A DNA stretch of 64,000 nucleotides. It comes from an uncultured Megasphaera sp. Lineage in GTDB: Bacteria; Bacillota; Negativicutes; Veillonellales; Megasphaeraceae. How positions within the stretch are numbered: position 1 is the first letter of the stretch; each line of letters opens with the position of its first letter. The notes below the pieces were generated by a model, which was not told where the DNA came from, did no database searches, and worked only from the letters and a program-made list of their open reading frames with translations. Of this stretch, positions 25,681-34,541 are shown one piece after another. The translations under genes were made by a program, and so were the position numbers. Location: contig CAKPVJ010000002.1 in assembly GCA_934193515.1 (NCBI GenBank), positions 102,991-166,990 on the forward strand, given 5' to 3'.

Positions 25681-28503
25681 TCAGTCATCTTTTTTATATA
25701 CTTGCAGCCCGATTTCGCTATTATACAATAATACGGCATTACCCAAATAAAACGTTCCTGTTTTTCCATCATCTATGGGATCAAAAAGAATTCCCAAACT
25801 GCCTTTTAGCCAAGACTGCCGCTGCCAAGAAGAAAGATACTTTCGATTATATACTTCTAACCATTCAATCGTCTGTTGCACACTGCCACAAGCATACCTG
25901 GCATCTAACGCCGATAACTTCAATGTTTGTTTGGCTATTTCTTTCGCTATAGTATAGTTCTCCACTTGGTCGGAAATATCCTCTTTTTTATTGAAAAACC
26001 CATACCCTGTACCACGCTTCATCATGGCAATAACTTCTATACTTTCCTCTGCATCTCGCACTTGTGCAAACGCATTTTCCTCACTGTCAGATACTGCCGC
26101 TGTATTCAACCAACCAATAAGATTGTATTTTTCCGGCTTGATTTTTAAATGCGGCCGTTGCAAAAGAAATTGTCGTTGTGCTTTATCTTCTTTTTTTTGC
26201 ACAGTTAGTTGGTACTTTGCTTCTGCTCTTTCATATTTATCTTGAATCTCTTTTTCCCAAGAAATTTCTTCTTCTCCATACACACGCTGTACTAGAGGCG
26301 ATATATCTCTCGGCAGAAAGATTTCTTTTTCAGGTAGTATTCGTTGCGTTCTTGCAAGCAGATAATCTCCATAAATCGTCGAAGCTCCCTTTTCAAATTC
26401 CAGTATCTCACTTTCTCCCATGATATACACAGTAGGATCAGCCAATCCTTCAGGACGTGGAATCATATGGCGATGCAAACGACCCATGCGCTGCAACAAC
26501 AAATCAATAGGACAAAGATCTGTAACAAGAACATCAAAATCAATATCAAGGGATTGCTCTAAAACCTGCGTGCCAATAATAATAGCACGATACGGCCGTC
26601 TTGCTCCTTTGCCAATGCATTTCATTAAAAAGTTTTCTTTGTTGATACGATCAGTATCAATAAATTTCGCATGCAATATACAAACATCGTTCCCAAAAAT
26701 TTCTGATAATTGTTCAAAAAGCATCTGTGCTCTGCGGACAGTATTGACAATAATTCCAGCTACGCCGCCATGAGCAAGTTTACTTTGCAGTAGTTTTTCT
26801 AACTCTTCTTCAGATAATTTTTGGATGGCAATACGCCGATCTTTCTCTTTAACAAAATCTTTTCGTTGCTGAATGATACCATTGTCCGTATACGTCAAGA
26901 GAGGATATGCTGTTTCCTGAAAAATAGGTGCGTAATCTGTTCTTTCTCTCTTTCGTATGCCTTTTCCTTGTCCTAAAAGATATGCAGAAATAAGTTTTTC
27001 ACGTAGTACTGCAGGAAGGGTTGCTGATAAGAGTACGACAGGAATACCATACGCACCCATCCATTCAATGGCACGTGAAAGAAATACGTCCATATAAGCA
27101 TCGTAGGCATGCACTTCATCAATGATAACAATTTTTTTAGAAAAACCAAGATGCCTGAGCGCAAGATGTTTTTGCTTAAGTGCCGTAAGAAGAAAGTGAT
27201 CAACCGTTCCGACTACAGCATCACTTAACATAGCTGTTTTTCGACCTGCAAACCACTGTGACGTAAGAACCCCGGAATCAAATTCTTCATCTACATGCAC
27301 ACCATCTAGTAATTCTTCTTGAAGCTCATTTAATGCTGCTTTTCCATGCATTAGCTTCATCGTACCCCGCTTATCATAATCTATTACTAGTCCTTCAAAC
27401 CAGTCTTCAATACGTGAAAAAATACCATTAGAAGTAGCTTGCGTCGGTAATCCAAAAAAAAGACCGTCCATCTTTTTCTTTGCCATTAATTCTTCCACTG
27501 CAGCCAATGCTGCTTCTGTTTTTCCTCCACCCATAGGAGCTTCAAGAATAAAAATACCTGGTTTTTCTGTTGTCGCGATAGTATCAAAAACAATCTGCTG
27601 AAAGGGACGTGGTAAAAAGCCAAAACGAGCCGTATAATACGCTTCAGCTGATGGCACATGAAAAATTTCCATTGGCTCGTCCGAATTGCTTTTCCACCAT
27701 TTTTTTATGCCGATTTTTAGTCGGGCATCCTTATTTTGAGGTTCATAATCTTCAAAGGGTATTAAGGGAAAATATTCTTCATTACTGGCAATCCAATCTG
27801 CCATGATAATGAGTCCCGAAAAAAGTACTTGCCCCATCTCATTAATTTCAGGCAAGAGAGCAACGTCGGCCTTTCCTGTCATATTAACGAATCCTGTCTT
27901 TTTTAATGCATTGTCCAGTATGTTTTTTTGCATTTTTGTCCACATTTCATGAAGCGGCCCTTGATTTTCTTGAAAGCAACTGCTAGGATATGCATTTAAA
28001 TCTGTCACAACATCATTTGTATCCGCTGGTTTTCCATGGTGCGCGCCTATAATAGATGCGATATCTTGTTGTATGCCAAAATAATTAAGCAAATATTCTC
28101 CGGTAATGGTATGATGCGTACGTCTACGAATATCTGCATCAAAAATTTTATTCATATCAGAAATATCAAGTAGCCCCATTAACTCCATTCGCTCTAAAAG
28201 AGCCATATCCAAATCTGGAGAATTTTTATAACCCTTCTGTGTCTGAAAAACAGGCGTACACTTGCCAATATCGTGTACGCCTGCTAAAAAACACGCAAGA
28301 CAACGTGCCGCATTCTCATTTTCATTAGACAACGAATGAATAAGAATTTGTTTTTGTCCTTCACTTACCCAATGTTGCCAAAGAAACTGCATGACTCCCA
28401 TCGTATCTTGCAAATGTACTAGAAGTGGTAACCACAAAAATTGTCCGGCACCATCCTTCTTCTTTGCCCAAAGTGATGCTAAAATTTCATCTTCTTGTCT
28501 CAT
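25681..28503 (-). CDS. cas3: CRISPR nuclease-helicase Cas3
   Basis: Unwinds and degrades DNA marked by Cascade. The 940-residue protein has an N-terminal HD nuclease (GVHDIGKCTPVFQ near residue 95, IIGAHHGKP further on) and an SF2 helicase. The helicase motifs are Walker A APMGGGKTEAAL, DExH IIDEVHAYDAYM, motif III LLSATLP and motif VI QRMGRLHRH. HD and ATPase residues are intact, so interference should be functional. GGAGG precedes ATG 28503. It is the first gene of an eight-gene operon whose intergenic gaps never exceed about 50 bases. Confidence 0.97.
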   Translation of the reverse strand: MRQEDEILASLWAKKKDGAGQFLWLPLLVHLQDTMGVMQFLWQHWVSEGQKQILIHSLSNENENAARCLACFLAGVHDIGKCTPVFQTQKGYKNSPDLDMALLERMELMGLLDISDMNKIFDADIRRRTHHTITGEYLLNYFGIQQDIASIIGAHHGKPADTNDVVTDLNAYPSSCFQENQGPLHEMWTKMQKNILDNALKKTGFVNMTGKADVALLPEINEMGQVLFSGLIIMADWIASNEEYFPLIPFEDYEPQNKDARLKIGIKKWWKSNSDEPMEIFHVPSAEAYYTARFGFLPRPFQQIVFDTIATTEKPGIFILEAPMGGGKTEAALAAVEELMAKKKMDGLFFGLPTQATSNGIFSRIEDWFEGLVIDYDKRGTMKLMHGKAALNELQEELLDGVHVDEEFDSGVLTSQWFAGRKTAMLSDAVVGTVDHFLLTALKQKHLALRHLGFSKKIVIIDEVHAYDAYMDVFLSRAIEWMGAYGIPVVLLSATLPAVLREKLISAYLLGQGKGIRKRERTDYAPIFQETAYPLLTYTDNGIIQQRKDFVKEKDRRIAIQKLSEEELEKLLQSKLAHGGVAGIIVNTVRRAQMLFEQLSEIFGNDVCILHAKFIDTDRINKENFLMKCIGKGARRPYRAIIIGTQVLEQSLDIDFDVLVTDLCPIDLLLQRMGRLHRHMIPRPEGLADPTVYIMGESEILEFEKGASTIYGDYLLARTQRILPEKEIFLPRDISPLVQRVYGEEEISWEKEIQDKYERAEAKYQLTVQKKEDKAQRQFLLQRPHLKIKPEKYNLIGWLNTAAVSDSEENAFAQVRDAEESIEVIAMMKRGTGYGFFNKKEDISDQVENYTIAKEIAKQTLKLSALDARYACGSVQQTIEWLEVYNRKYLSSWQRQSWLKGSLGILFDPIDDGKTGTFYLGNAVLLYNSEIGLQVYKKDD

Positions 28504-28538
28504 ACGAATCCTCCACCATGCAGTTTTATATTAATAAA

Positions 28539-28567
28539 AGTGTATCTTCTTATTATTTTTTCATCAA
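28539..28567 (-). promoter_or_regulatory. Candidate cas operon promoter
   Basis: On the minus strand TTGATG (28567-28562), 17 bases, TACACT (28544-28539). The -35 lies in the last codons of the upstream gene. Both boxes match four of six consensus bases. Confidence 0.3.
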
Positions 28568-28984
28568 TCCTTTTTCCACCAAGAAATCAGACAGCATATC
28601 TGCTGTGGTTGCTGTAATTTTGATGCAGTGTTTGCGGTATTCCGGCGTGCCGAAGCTCAGTGTGTTGAGGGCGCGGCAGCAGGTGGCGCCGAAGTGTTTT
28701 TTGAAGCGGTCGTGAAATTCGCTAGTATATTGATAGACGTCCGGCAGTGGTTTTTCTTCCGGGTCCAGACGGCCTACGAGGGCGCTGATAATCAAAGCCG
28801 ATCCTGTCAATGCGCCGCAGGCACAGCCGGAACGGCCGATGCCGCCGCCCAGGCCGCAGGCCATGCGGATAGCGATGTCCGGCAGCTGCAGGTCCAGACA
28901 GTCATTAAATGTTTTGACAATCGATTCTACGCAGTTGTTTCCTTTCAAATGATATTGTTCTGCTAATTGGTATGCTTTTTCCAT
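28553..28984 (-). CDS. C_GCAxxG_C_C family protein
   Basis: A member of a small family named for its cysteines and thought to bind metal or take part in redox chemistry; no activity is established. The 143-residue protein shows the defining residues in order: NCVES near residue 17, GCACGALTG near 53, CCRAL near 101 and HCIKI near 118. It has no signal peptide. AGGAGG lies upstream of ATG 28984. Its promoter is a perfect consensus with two palindromes, so it is probably strongly and tightly regulated. It stands next to an Fe-ADH remnant and the cas operon; no functional link is evident. Confidence 0.9.
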   Translation of the reverse strand: MEKAYQLAEQYHLKGNNCVESIVKTFNDCLDLQLPDIAIRMACGLGGGIGRSGCACGALTGSALIISALVGRLDPEEKPLPDVYQYTSEFHDRFKKHFGATCCRALNTLSFGTPEYRKHCIKITATTADMLSDFLVEKGLMKK

Positions 28985-29014
28985 GATGCAGTTCCTCCTC
29001 TTTTTTACATAGTT

Positions 29015-29054
29015 GACATATGTCGATTATAAGCGTATTTCAATACGTTGTCAA
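29015..29054 (-). promoter_or_regulatory. Consensus promoter with two palindromes upstream of the C_GCAxxG_C_C gene
   Basis: On the minus strand perfect TTGACA (29054-29049), 17 bases, perfect TATAAT (29031-29026). The spacer holds the inverted repeat CGTATT-GA-AATACG (29047-29034). Just after the -10 is the perfect palindrome GACATATGTC (29024-29015). Both are well placed to be operators. Confidence 0.75.
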
Positions 29055-29128
29055 TGTACGAAAAATGGATTGCTGCATAAAGCATGGGAGCTTTTGATGC
29101 GCAATCCACGGTATCGTTTTTTTATTGT

Positions 29129-29542
29129 CTATCTGTTTGCCAAGCTTTTGTACATATCAGTCAGAATCTGCGGCGTTACGTCATACACCGTCGCTTTGAC
29201 GGCCCGTGTCGGCATGACCAGCTTCACGTAGGCTGTCAGTTCTTCTGCTGTCAAAGGAACCGTTTCCGGTATGAGGTCTTTCAGCAGCGCAGTAAAATCA
29301 TCCAGGCCGGATACTTCGAGGATTTCCCAAATTTTTTCGACTTTGTCCGGCATCGTTTCTGCCATGAGCTTCATATAAAACGGCAGGAGCATGCCGTTGG
29401 CGCGGCCGTGGGCAAAGCCTTTATAATAGGTCAGCGGCTAGCCCATGCCGTGAACCAATGTCGTGCCGGACTGGGAAAGACCAGATTGCGCCAGCATGGG
29501 CAATACAGTCACGGCCAAAATACAATGTAGCAGGCATTTCAT
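29129..29542 (-). pseudogene. Remnant of an iron-containing alcohol dehydrogenase
   Basis: Only the C-terminal third of a family of about 380 residues remains. The reading continues through an in-frame TAG at 29440-29438. Before it stands SQSGTTLVHGMG, after it PLTYYKGFAHGRANGMLLPFYMKLM, the metal-binding region of group III Fe-ADHs (H in LVHGMG, H in FAHGRANG). The conserved tyrosine expected after HGMG is replaced by the stop. The N-terminal cofactor domain is missing and the DNA upstream is the gamma carbonic anhydrase gene, so the gene is dead. The end, EELTAYVKLVMPTRAVKATVYDVT, is well preserved, so the loss is recent. Confidence 0.85.
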
Positions 29543-29554
29543 AGATAAACATAG

Positions 29555-30079
29555 TCAGTCTTCCTTCTGCAAGTGCTTGTGTTTTTGTCCCAAGGCGGCA
29601 TACTCTTCGGTTTGCCGGTATACGTCCGCTGCTTCTTCTTCCGTCAGCTGCCGGACAATGTGAAACGGCGTGCCGTATACCATAGAGCGCGGCGGAATGG
29701 TTTTGTGCTGTGTGACAACCGTCCCGGCACCAATGATGGTTTCATCGCCTATCGTCGTATAGTTCATGAGGATAGACCCCATGCCAATCAGACAGCCCTT
29801 GCCAATTGTTTGACAATGGACAATCGTATTGTGTCCAATCAGGGTATTGTCGCCAATCGTCACTGGCTGGTCCGGTTCCGTATGAATCGTGCAATTATCC
29901 TGAATACTGACATTATTGCCAATGGTGATGCTGTTTTCATCTCCCCGAATGACAGCATTGGGCCAAATGTTGGCGTTTGCGCCAATCGTCACTTTGCCGA
30001 TAATGACTGCGGATTCCGCAATATACGCCGTCTGGTCAATCCGGGGCAGCTGCCCTTCAAATGGTAAAATCTGTGCCAT
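29555..30079 (-). CDS. Gamma carbonic anhydrase family protein
   Basis: A left-handed beta-helix hexapeptide-repeat protein related to gamma carbonic anhydrases (YrdA/CaiE-like). Activity varies in this family. The 174-residue protein shows repeated hexapeptides (VTIGANANIWPNAVIRGD, ITIGNNVSIQDNCTIH, VTIGDNTLIGHNTIVH). The three metal-ligand histidines are in CTIHTE, LIGHNT and TIVHCQ. The final helix TEEEAADVYRQTEEYAAL is typical. ATG 30079 has GGGAGG 8 bases upstream. It is the last gene of the long miaB operon or sits just after it. Confidence 0.92.
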   Translation of the reverse strand: MAQILPFEGQLPRIDQTAYIAESAVIIGKVTIGANANIWPNAVIRGDENSITIGNNVSIQDNCTIHTEPDQPVTIGDNTLIGHNTIVHCQTIGKGCLIGMGSILMNYTTIGDETIIGAGTVVTQHKTIPPRSMVYGTPFHIVRQLTEEEAADVYRQTEEYAALGQKHKHLQKED

Positions 30080-30147
30080 CAAAGATACCTCCCTGGTATG
30101 TATGGTACGCTAACCGCTATCATGCGTCCCTCGTATGGATACGGTTT

Positions 30148-31008
30148 TTATTTTGTCAGCAAATCCGTCCAAGCGTCAGCAACACGGGCAAATTCTTCCA
30201 AGCTCATCGTTTCACCGCGGCGGCTGCCGTCTATCTGGCTGCGTGCCAATATATCTGCAATCTGTTCTTTAGAAAGGCCGGCTGATTTCAGCGTATTGGC
30301 AAAGGTTTTGCGGCGCTGGGAAAAGGCCGTTTTGACGACCGTAAAGAATCGTTTTTCTTCTTTGACCTGTACGGGCGGTTCATTGCGTACATCCATGGCT
30401 ACGACGGCAGAGGTAACTTCCGGTGCCGGCATAAAGCTTCTGGGAGAGATTTCAAAGAGCATTTCCGGCTGTGTATAATACTGTACAGCCACAGACAATG
30501 CCCCGTAAATCTTGTGTCCCGGTACGGCTGTCATGCGTTCAGCGACTTCTTTCTGCACCATGACGACGATTTTTTCGATAGGAAGTTTTTGTTCGAGGAG
30601 TTTCATGATAATCGGCGTCGTAATATAGTACGGCAAGTTGGCACAGACTTTAAACGGCCGGTGATGCATGACTTCCGGTATATCAATACGCATGATGTCG
30701 CCATGAACAATCCGTACATTGTCATAGTGTTCCAGCGTTTTGTCGAGAACGGGAAGCAAATGGTCATCCAGTTCGACAGCCGTAACGTCTGCGCCTGTTT
30801 CAGCCAATGCCTGCGTCAGCGTTCCGATGCCCGGCCCGATTTCCAGTACCGGTTCTCCTTCGTGCAGGTCTGCCGCATCCGCAATGTCATCAACGACGGC
30901 GCGGCGAATCAAAAAGTTTTGTCCCAGCTTTTTGTTCATGCGCAGGCCAAAACGGTTGACGACATAGCGGACTACGTCGGGACTGGACAAATTGACGAAT
31001 TCTTTCAT
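30148..31008 (-). CDS. rsmA: 16S rRNA dimethyladenosine transferase
   Basis: Methylates the two adjacent adenosines in helix 45 of 16S rRNA, late in 30S assembly. The 286-residue protein has KKLGQNFLIRRAVVDDIA, the SAM motif VLEIGPGIGTLTQAL, GDIMRID and the catalytic-type motif NLPYYITTPI, then PRSFMPAPEVTSAVV. It starts two bases after the rnmV stop, whose sequence carries the GAGGAA ribosome site, a common pair in Firmicutes (rnmV-rsmA). Confidence 0.97.
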   Translation of the reverse strand: MKEFVNLSSPDVVRYVVNRFGLRMNKKLGQNFLIRRAVVDDIADAADLHEGEPVLEIGPGIGTLTQALAETGADVTAVELDDHLLPVLDKTLEHYDNVRIVHGDIMRIDIPEVMHHRPFKVCANLPYYITTPIIMKLLEQKLPIEKIVVMVQKEVAERMTAVPGHKIYGALSVAVQYYTQPEMLFEISPRSFMPAPEVTSAVVAMDVRNEPPVQVKEEKRFFTVVKTAFSQRRKTFANTLKSAGLSKEQIADILARSQIDGSRRGETMSLEEFARVADAWTDLLTK

Positions 31009-31010
31009 GG

Positions 31011-31556
31011 TTATTCCTCGCTTTCTACGGCTTGTAAGGCGTTATTCCATTCGTCCCGCGTCACGCCGTAATGATTCAGCCGTTTCAAAAACTGTTTGGC
31101 ATTGCCGTAGCCGATACCGAGCACGGCTCCGACAGCGGCTCTGCGCTGCGCTGCATCGGCACTGCCGTTGAGCTGGTGTGCTGTCAAATCGCTCATCGAG
31201 AACGTCGTTTCCGGCGAATACACGGCGCAGCGCGTCTTTTCCAAAGCCAGTCGGATTGCTTCCGGCGATGCTTGTTCTACGCCCAAGTCGTTGTTGGCAA
31301 TCGCGTCTTTGCGCGGGATAAAGGCATGTTTGGCCTCAGGAAAGCGTTCGGTCAGATACTTGCGAATCTGTTCCCCTGCTCTGTCCGGATCGGTCAGGAT
31401 GATAATGCCCCGTTTTTCATAGGCACAGCGAATTTGTTCCATCGTATGCGGTTTGAGATTGAATCCATCTGTCGTAATCATATCGGCTTCGATATGGCTG
31501 GCACGAATGCGGGCGACATCAGAACGGCCTTCTACAACGAGTACTTCTTTGATCAT
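31011..31556 (-). CDS. rnmV: Ribonuclease M5
   Basis: Matures the ends of 5S rRNA. The 181-residue Toprim-domain protein has the catalytic Glu in VVEGRSD near residue 8 and the DxD-type motif ILTDPDRAGEQIRKYL near residue 54. EQASPEAIRLAL is in the middle and the C-terminal RNA-binding part is short. It overlaps the upstream gene by four bases (ATGA) and precedes rsmA directly, as in Bacillus. Confidence 0.95.
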   Translation of the reverse strand: MIKEVLVVEGRSDVARIRASHIEADMITTDGFNLKPHTMEQIRCAYEKRGIIILTDPDRAGEQIRKYLTERFPEAKHAFIPRKDAIANNDLGVEQASPEAIRLALEKTRCAVYSPETTFSMSDLTAHQLNGSADAAQRRAAVGAVLGIGYGNAKQFLKRLNHYGVTRDEWNNALQAVESEE

Positions 31557-32809
31557 TGCGCGTCTCCTTCTGCATGGTCGCTGATGTATTTGGCGGCACT
31601 GAGAATTGCCAATACGTTGTGTTCAAATACAATACCGCCTTGGAGATAAATCATATAGGGGTCGCGAATCGGGCCGTCTGCAGACAATTCGATAGAAGAG
31701 CCCTGTACAAAGTCGCCGGCTGCCATAATGATTTTATCGGCGTAGCCGGGCATGTCGTCCGGAATCGGCGTAACGTGCGCATCGACCGGAGAATAGGACT
31801 GAATCCCCTGGCAAAACAGGCACATATTCTTTTCATTTTCCAGGTAAATCGTCTGAATCAAGTCATAGCGTGCTTCATCCGGCTGCGGCGATACCTTGAA
31901 TCCCATCTGTGAAAAAACAGCAGCCGCAAAGATAGCCCCTTTGATAGCCTGTGCCGTAACGTGCGGCGCCATAAAAAATCCCTGGAAAAAGAGACGATAG
32001 CCAGCCGCATAGGAGCCGAGTTCATCGCCCAGTCCCGGTGCCGTCAAATAATCGGCTGCTGCGTGGACGAGTTCTTCTTTTCCGGCAATATAACCGCCAG
32101 TAGGCGCAATACCGCCACCGGGATTTTTAATCAAAGAACCGGCAATGATGTCTGCACCGGCTTCAATCGGTTCTTCTTCCGCTGCAAATTCGCCGTAACA
32201 GTTATCGACAAAACAAATCGTCTGCGGGCTGACGGCTTTGACGGTTTGGATAATCGTGCGAATATCGGAAATCTTCAAAGACGCGCGCGTGCTGTAGCCG
32301 CGGGAACGCTGAATCAACACGAGTTTCGGCTGATTTTTCTGCACGGCATCACGGATGCCTTCCAAGTCATAGGCATTGTCCTTCAGCGGTACTTCTTGGT
32401 AGCGTACGCCCTTTTCTTTGAGGGAATGCGGGGTTTCATGGGCATAGCCGATAACGCCCTGCATCGTGTCATACGGTGCCCCGATGAGGGACATCATCAA
32501 ATCCCCCTGCTGCAGCAACGCCAGCAAAACGGTGGCCAGCGCATGCGTGCCTGAAACAAAATGAGGCCGTACAATCGCTTTTTCCGCTTTAAACACACGG
32601 GCAAACACTTCGTCTAACTTTTCCCGCCCCATGTCGCTGTAGCCGTATCCGGACGTACCGGCAAACTGATACGATGAAATCTGGGCATCTTTATAGGCCT
32701 GCAGTACTTTTTCTGTATTATGAAGACAAATCGTATCAATGCGTTCAAACTGGCCGGCACAAGCAGCCATGGCTTTTTTTCTAATCGTTTCTATATCTAT
32801 AGACAACAC
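31553..32809 (-). CDS. PLP-dependent YnbB-like protein (methionine gamma-lyase family)
   Basis: A fold-type I PLP enzyme of the family often labelled aluminium resistance protein or methionine gamma-lyase family; the true reaction is not known. The 418-residue protein has FVSGTHALATVLLALLQQGD, FVDNCYGEF with the PLP-ring Asp, and the Schiff-base Lys in GSLIKNPGGGIAP, then GDELGSYAAGYR. GTG 32809 is the start, with AAGGA 7 bases upstream. It follows miaA by two bases, the position it holds in many Firmicutes, usually with hfq nearby, which is not here. Confidence 0.9.
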   Translation of the reverse strand: MLSIDIETIRKKAMAACAGQFERIDTICLHNTEKVLQAYKDAQISSYQFAGTSGYGYSDMGREKLDEVFARVFKAEKAIVRPHFVSGTHALATVLLALLQQGDLMMSLIGAPYDTMQGVIGYAHETPHSLKEKGVRYQEVPLKDNAYDLEGIRDAVQKNQPKLVLIQRSRGYSTRASLKISDIRTIIQTVKAVSPQTICFVDNCYGEFAAEEEPIEAGADIIAGSLIKNPGGGIAPTGGYIAGKEELVHAAADYLTAPGLGDELGSYAAGYRLFFQGFFMAPHVTAQAIKGAIFAAAVFSQMGFKVSPQPDEARYDLIQTIYLENEKNMCLFCQGIQSYSPVDAHVTPIPDDMPGYADKIIMAAGDFVQGSSIELSADGPIRDPYMIYLQGGIVFEHNVLAILSAAKYISDHAEGDAQ

Positions 32810-32811
32810 GT

Positions 32812-33753
32812 TCAGATCCTTTCTCTGGTAAACGGTATATGGTGTATCACATCAGCTGCCAACGCCGCTTCTGATGGATACTTGTTTTTTTCAAACCAAT
32901 GAATGTACGGCATGCGGCGATACCATGTCAGCTGCCGCTTGGCAAAATGCCGTGTTCGTTTTTTTATTTGTTCCACAGCCAGCTCCAACGGCATCGTGCC
33001 TTGGAGATATGCTGCCAATTCCTGATAGCCGATTGCTTTCATGGCCTGACAATCCGGGGAAATCCCTTGGGCCAGCAGCTGCCGGACTTCCTCTATCCAG
33101 CCGCTTTGCATCATCATGTCAATTCGCTTCTCGATGCGGGCATACAGGACATCCCGCGGCAGGGACAAGCCAATAACATAGGCATGATATACGAGACCGT
33201 CTGCTTTCGCTGCCCGGACAAACTGCCGGCCTTCTCCCATGTGAATTGCCGTCATCAGCCGAACCAGCCGATTCGTATTGGCCAATAGTTCATGCCAATC
33301 AGCGGGCTGCCAACCGGTCTGTGTCTCGATATACGCTTTCAGCTCGTCTTCTGTTAGAGACTGTATCGTTTCTTTGGCTTTCTGCCGGGCGGCTTCATCG
33401 GCATGAGACGCGCCAAACTGGTATCCTTCCAGCAGGGACTGGACATACAGCCCCGTACCGCCGACAAGAATAGGGATTTTTCCTGCTTTGTTTACTTTGC
33501 GAATCGCCGTATCTGCCATTTGGCAGAACCGCGCCGCAGAATACGGCTCACCCGGTTCGGCAATGTCGATCAGATAATGCGTATACTGCTGCAGTTCTGC
33601 CGATGTCGGCTTGGCCGTGCCAATGTTCATCTGCCGATAAAGCTGGTAGGCATCGCCGGAAATCAGGTCTGTGTGAAAGTATTCGGCCAAAGCAAAACTA
33701 AGTGCTGTTTTGCCGACGGCAGTCGGGCCGATAATTGCAATTACGTTTTCCAT
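32812..33753 (-). CDS. miaA: tRNA dimethylallyltransferase
   Basis: Adds the dimethylallyl group to A37 of tRNAs reading UNN codons, the substrate for MiaB, which is first in the same operon. The 313-residue protein has the P-loop IGPTAVGKTALS, ISGDAYQLYR, GTAKPT, VGGTGLYVQSLLEG and late RHFAKRQLTWYRRM. The start is ATG 33753, sharing its A with the TAA stop of the methyltransferase gene and preceded by GGGGAGG. The frame opening 90 bases earlier is not used. Confidence 0.97.
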   Translation of the reverse strand: MENVIAIIGPTAVGKTALSFALAEYFHTDLISGDAYQLYRQMNIGTAKPTSAELQQYTHYLIDIAEPGEPYSAARFCQMADTAIRKVNKAGKIPILVGGTGLYVQSLLEGYQFGASHADEAARQKAKETIQSLTEDELKAYIETQTGWQPADWHELLANTNRLVRLMTAIHMGEGRQFVRAAKADGLVYHAYVIGLSLPRDVLYARIEKRIDMMMQSGWIEEVRQLLAQGISPDCQAMKAIGYQELAAYLQGTMPLELAVEQIKKRTRHFAKRQLTWYRRMPYIHWFEKNKYPSEAALAADVIHHIPFTRERI

Positions 33754-34541
33754 TACGTTGCCTCCCCTTTGAGTACACCATACGCTACCCGGCTGTATTT
33801 GCCGCCGTACCGCTGCATCTGCGGAAAGGCTTTTTTCAGCCACTGCAGGGAGCGGTCTTTGATGACAACGCGGCGGCGCGCCTTTTTTAAGGCTAGTCGC
33901 ACATCCTCGATAGTCAGAGCATCGTGATCCATAATCGGACGGACAGGCTGAAATTGGCAGCTCGCCGTGACGGGATGCTGAAACATCGGGTCAAAATACA
34001 AGACATCATACGGCTGAGCCGCTTCATCCTGCAAATAGGTTCTAAAATCACCCAGTGTCAAATGAATGCGCCGCAGTGCCTGTGTCACATCTTCTTTTTC
34101 ATGAACAAAATGCCGCATGCCCCACTGGGTCACGGCTCCCAGCAAGGGAGAAATTTCCAACGCGTCAATGCGGGAACCGTGCGGCAGGGCAAAAGCTGCC
34201 GTAATGGTATCTGCTCCAAAACCGCACGTACAATCCAAAAATGCCATGGGCTCCTCACTGCCAATGGCTTCCAAAAAATGGTCCCGCTGTCCTCGGCGTA
34301 TATGCTGAATGCGGAGTTCTGCCATATTCAAACTGAAAAAATGCGTTCCTTCAGGCCGCACCAGCTGCGGGCCTTTGGATGTATATACCAAAAGCTGCTC
34401 GCCGTAGACACGCGTCAGGTCTTCCATCGCTTGGCCGCGCCGCGGCACCCATTGTGCCCCTATCTCTGCTGCCCACGCTTGGGACTGGCTGATTAATTCT
34501 TCTTTGGCCTTTAAAGACGGCACTACATATAGTTTCATCAT
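33753..34541 (-). CDS. Class I SAM-dependent methyltransferase, RsmJ-like
   Basis: A 262-residue methyltransferase. Motif I is FLDCTCGFGADTITAAF, the acidic end of strand 2 is IDALEIS and motif IV is YDVLYFDPMFQHPV. The pattern, with DPMFQ at the active loop, is like RsmJ/YhiQ, the 16S rRNA guanine-2-N methyltransferase, and the DUF548 family. The substrate here is inferred only. The N-terminal 60 residues are family-specific. It overlaps mutL by four bases and miaA by one, so it is translationally coupled and co-regulated with tRNA modification and mismatch repair. Confidence 0.85.
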   Translation of the reverse strand: MMKLYVVPSLKAKEELISQSQAWAAEIGAQWVPRRGQAMEDLTRVYGEQLLVYTSKGPQLVRPEGTHFFSLNMAELRIQHIRRGQRDHFLEAIGSEEPMAFLDCTCGFGADTITAAFALPHGSRIDALEISPLLGAVTQWGMRHFVHEKEDVTQALRRIHLTLGDFRTYLQDEAAQPYDVLYFDPMFQHPVTASCQFQPVRPIMDHDALTIEDVRLALKKARRRVVIKDRSLQWLKKAFPQMQRYGGKYSRVAYGVLKGEAT

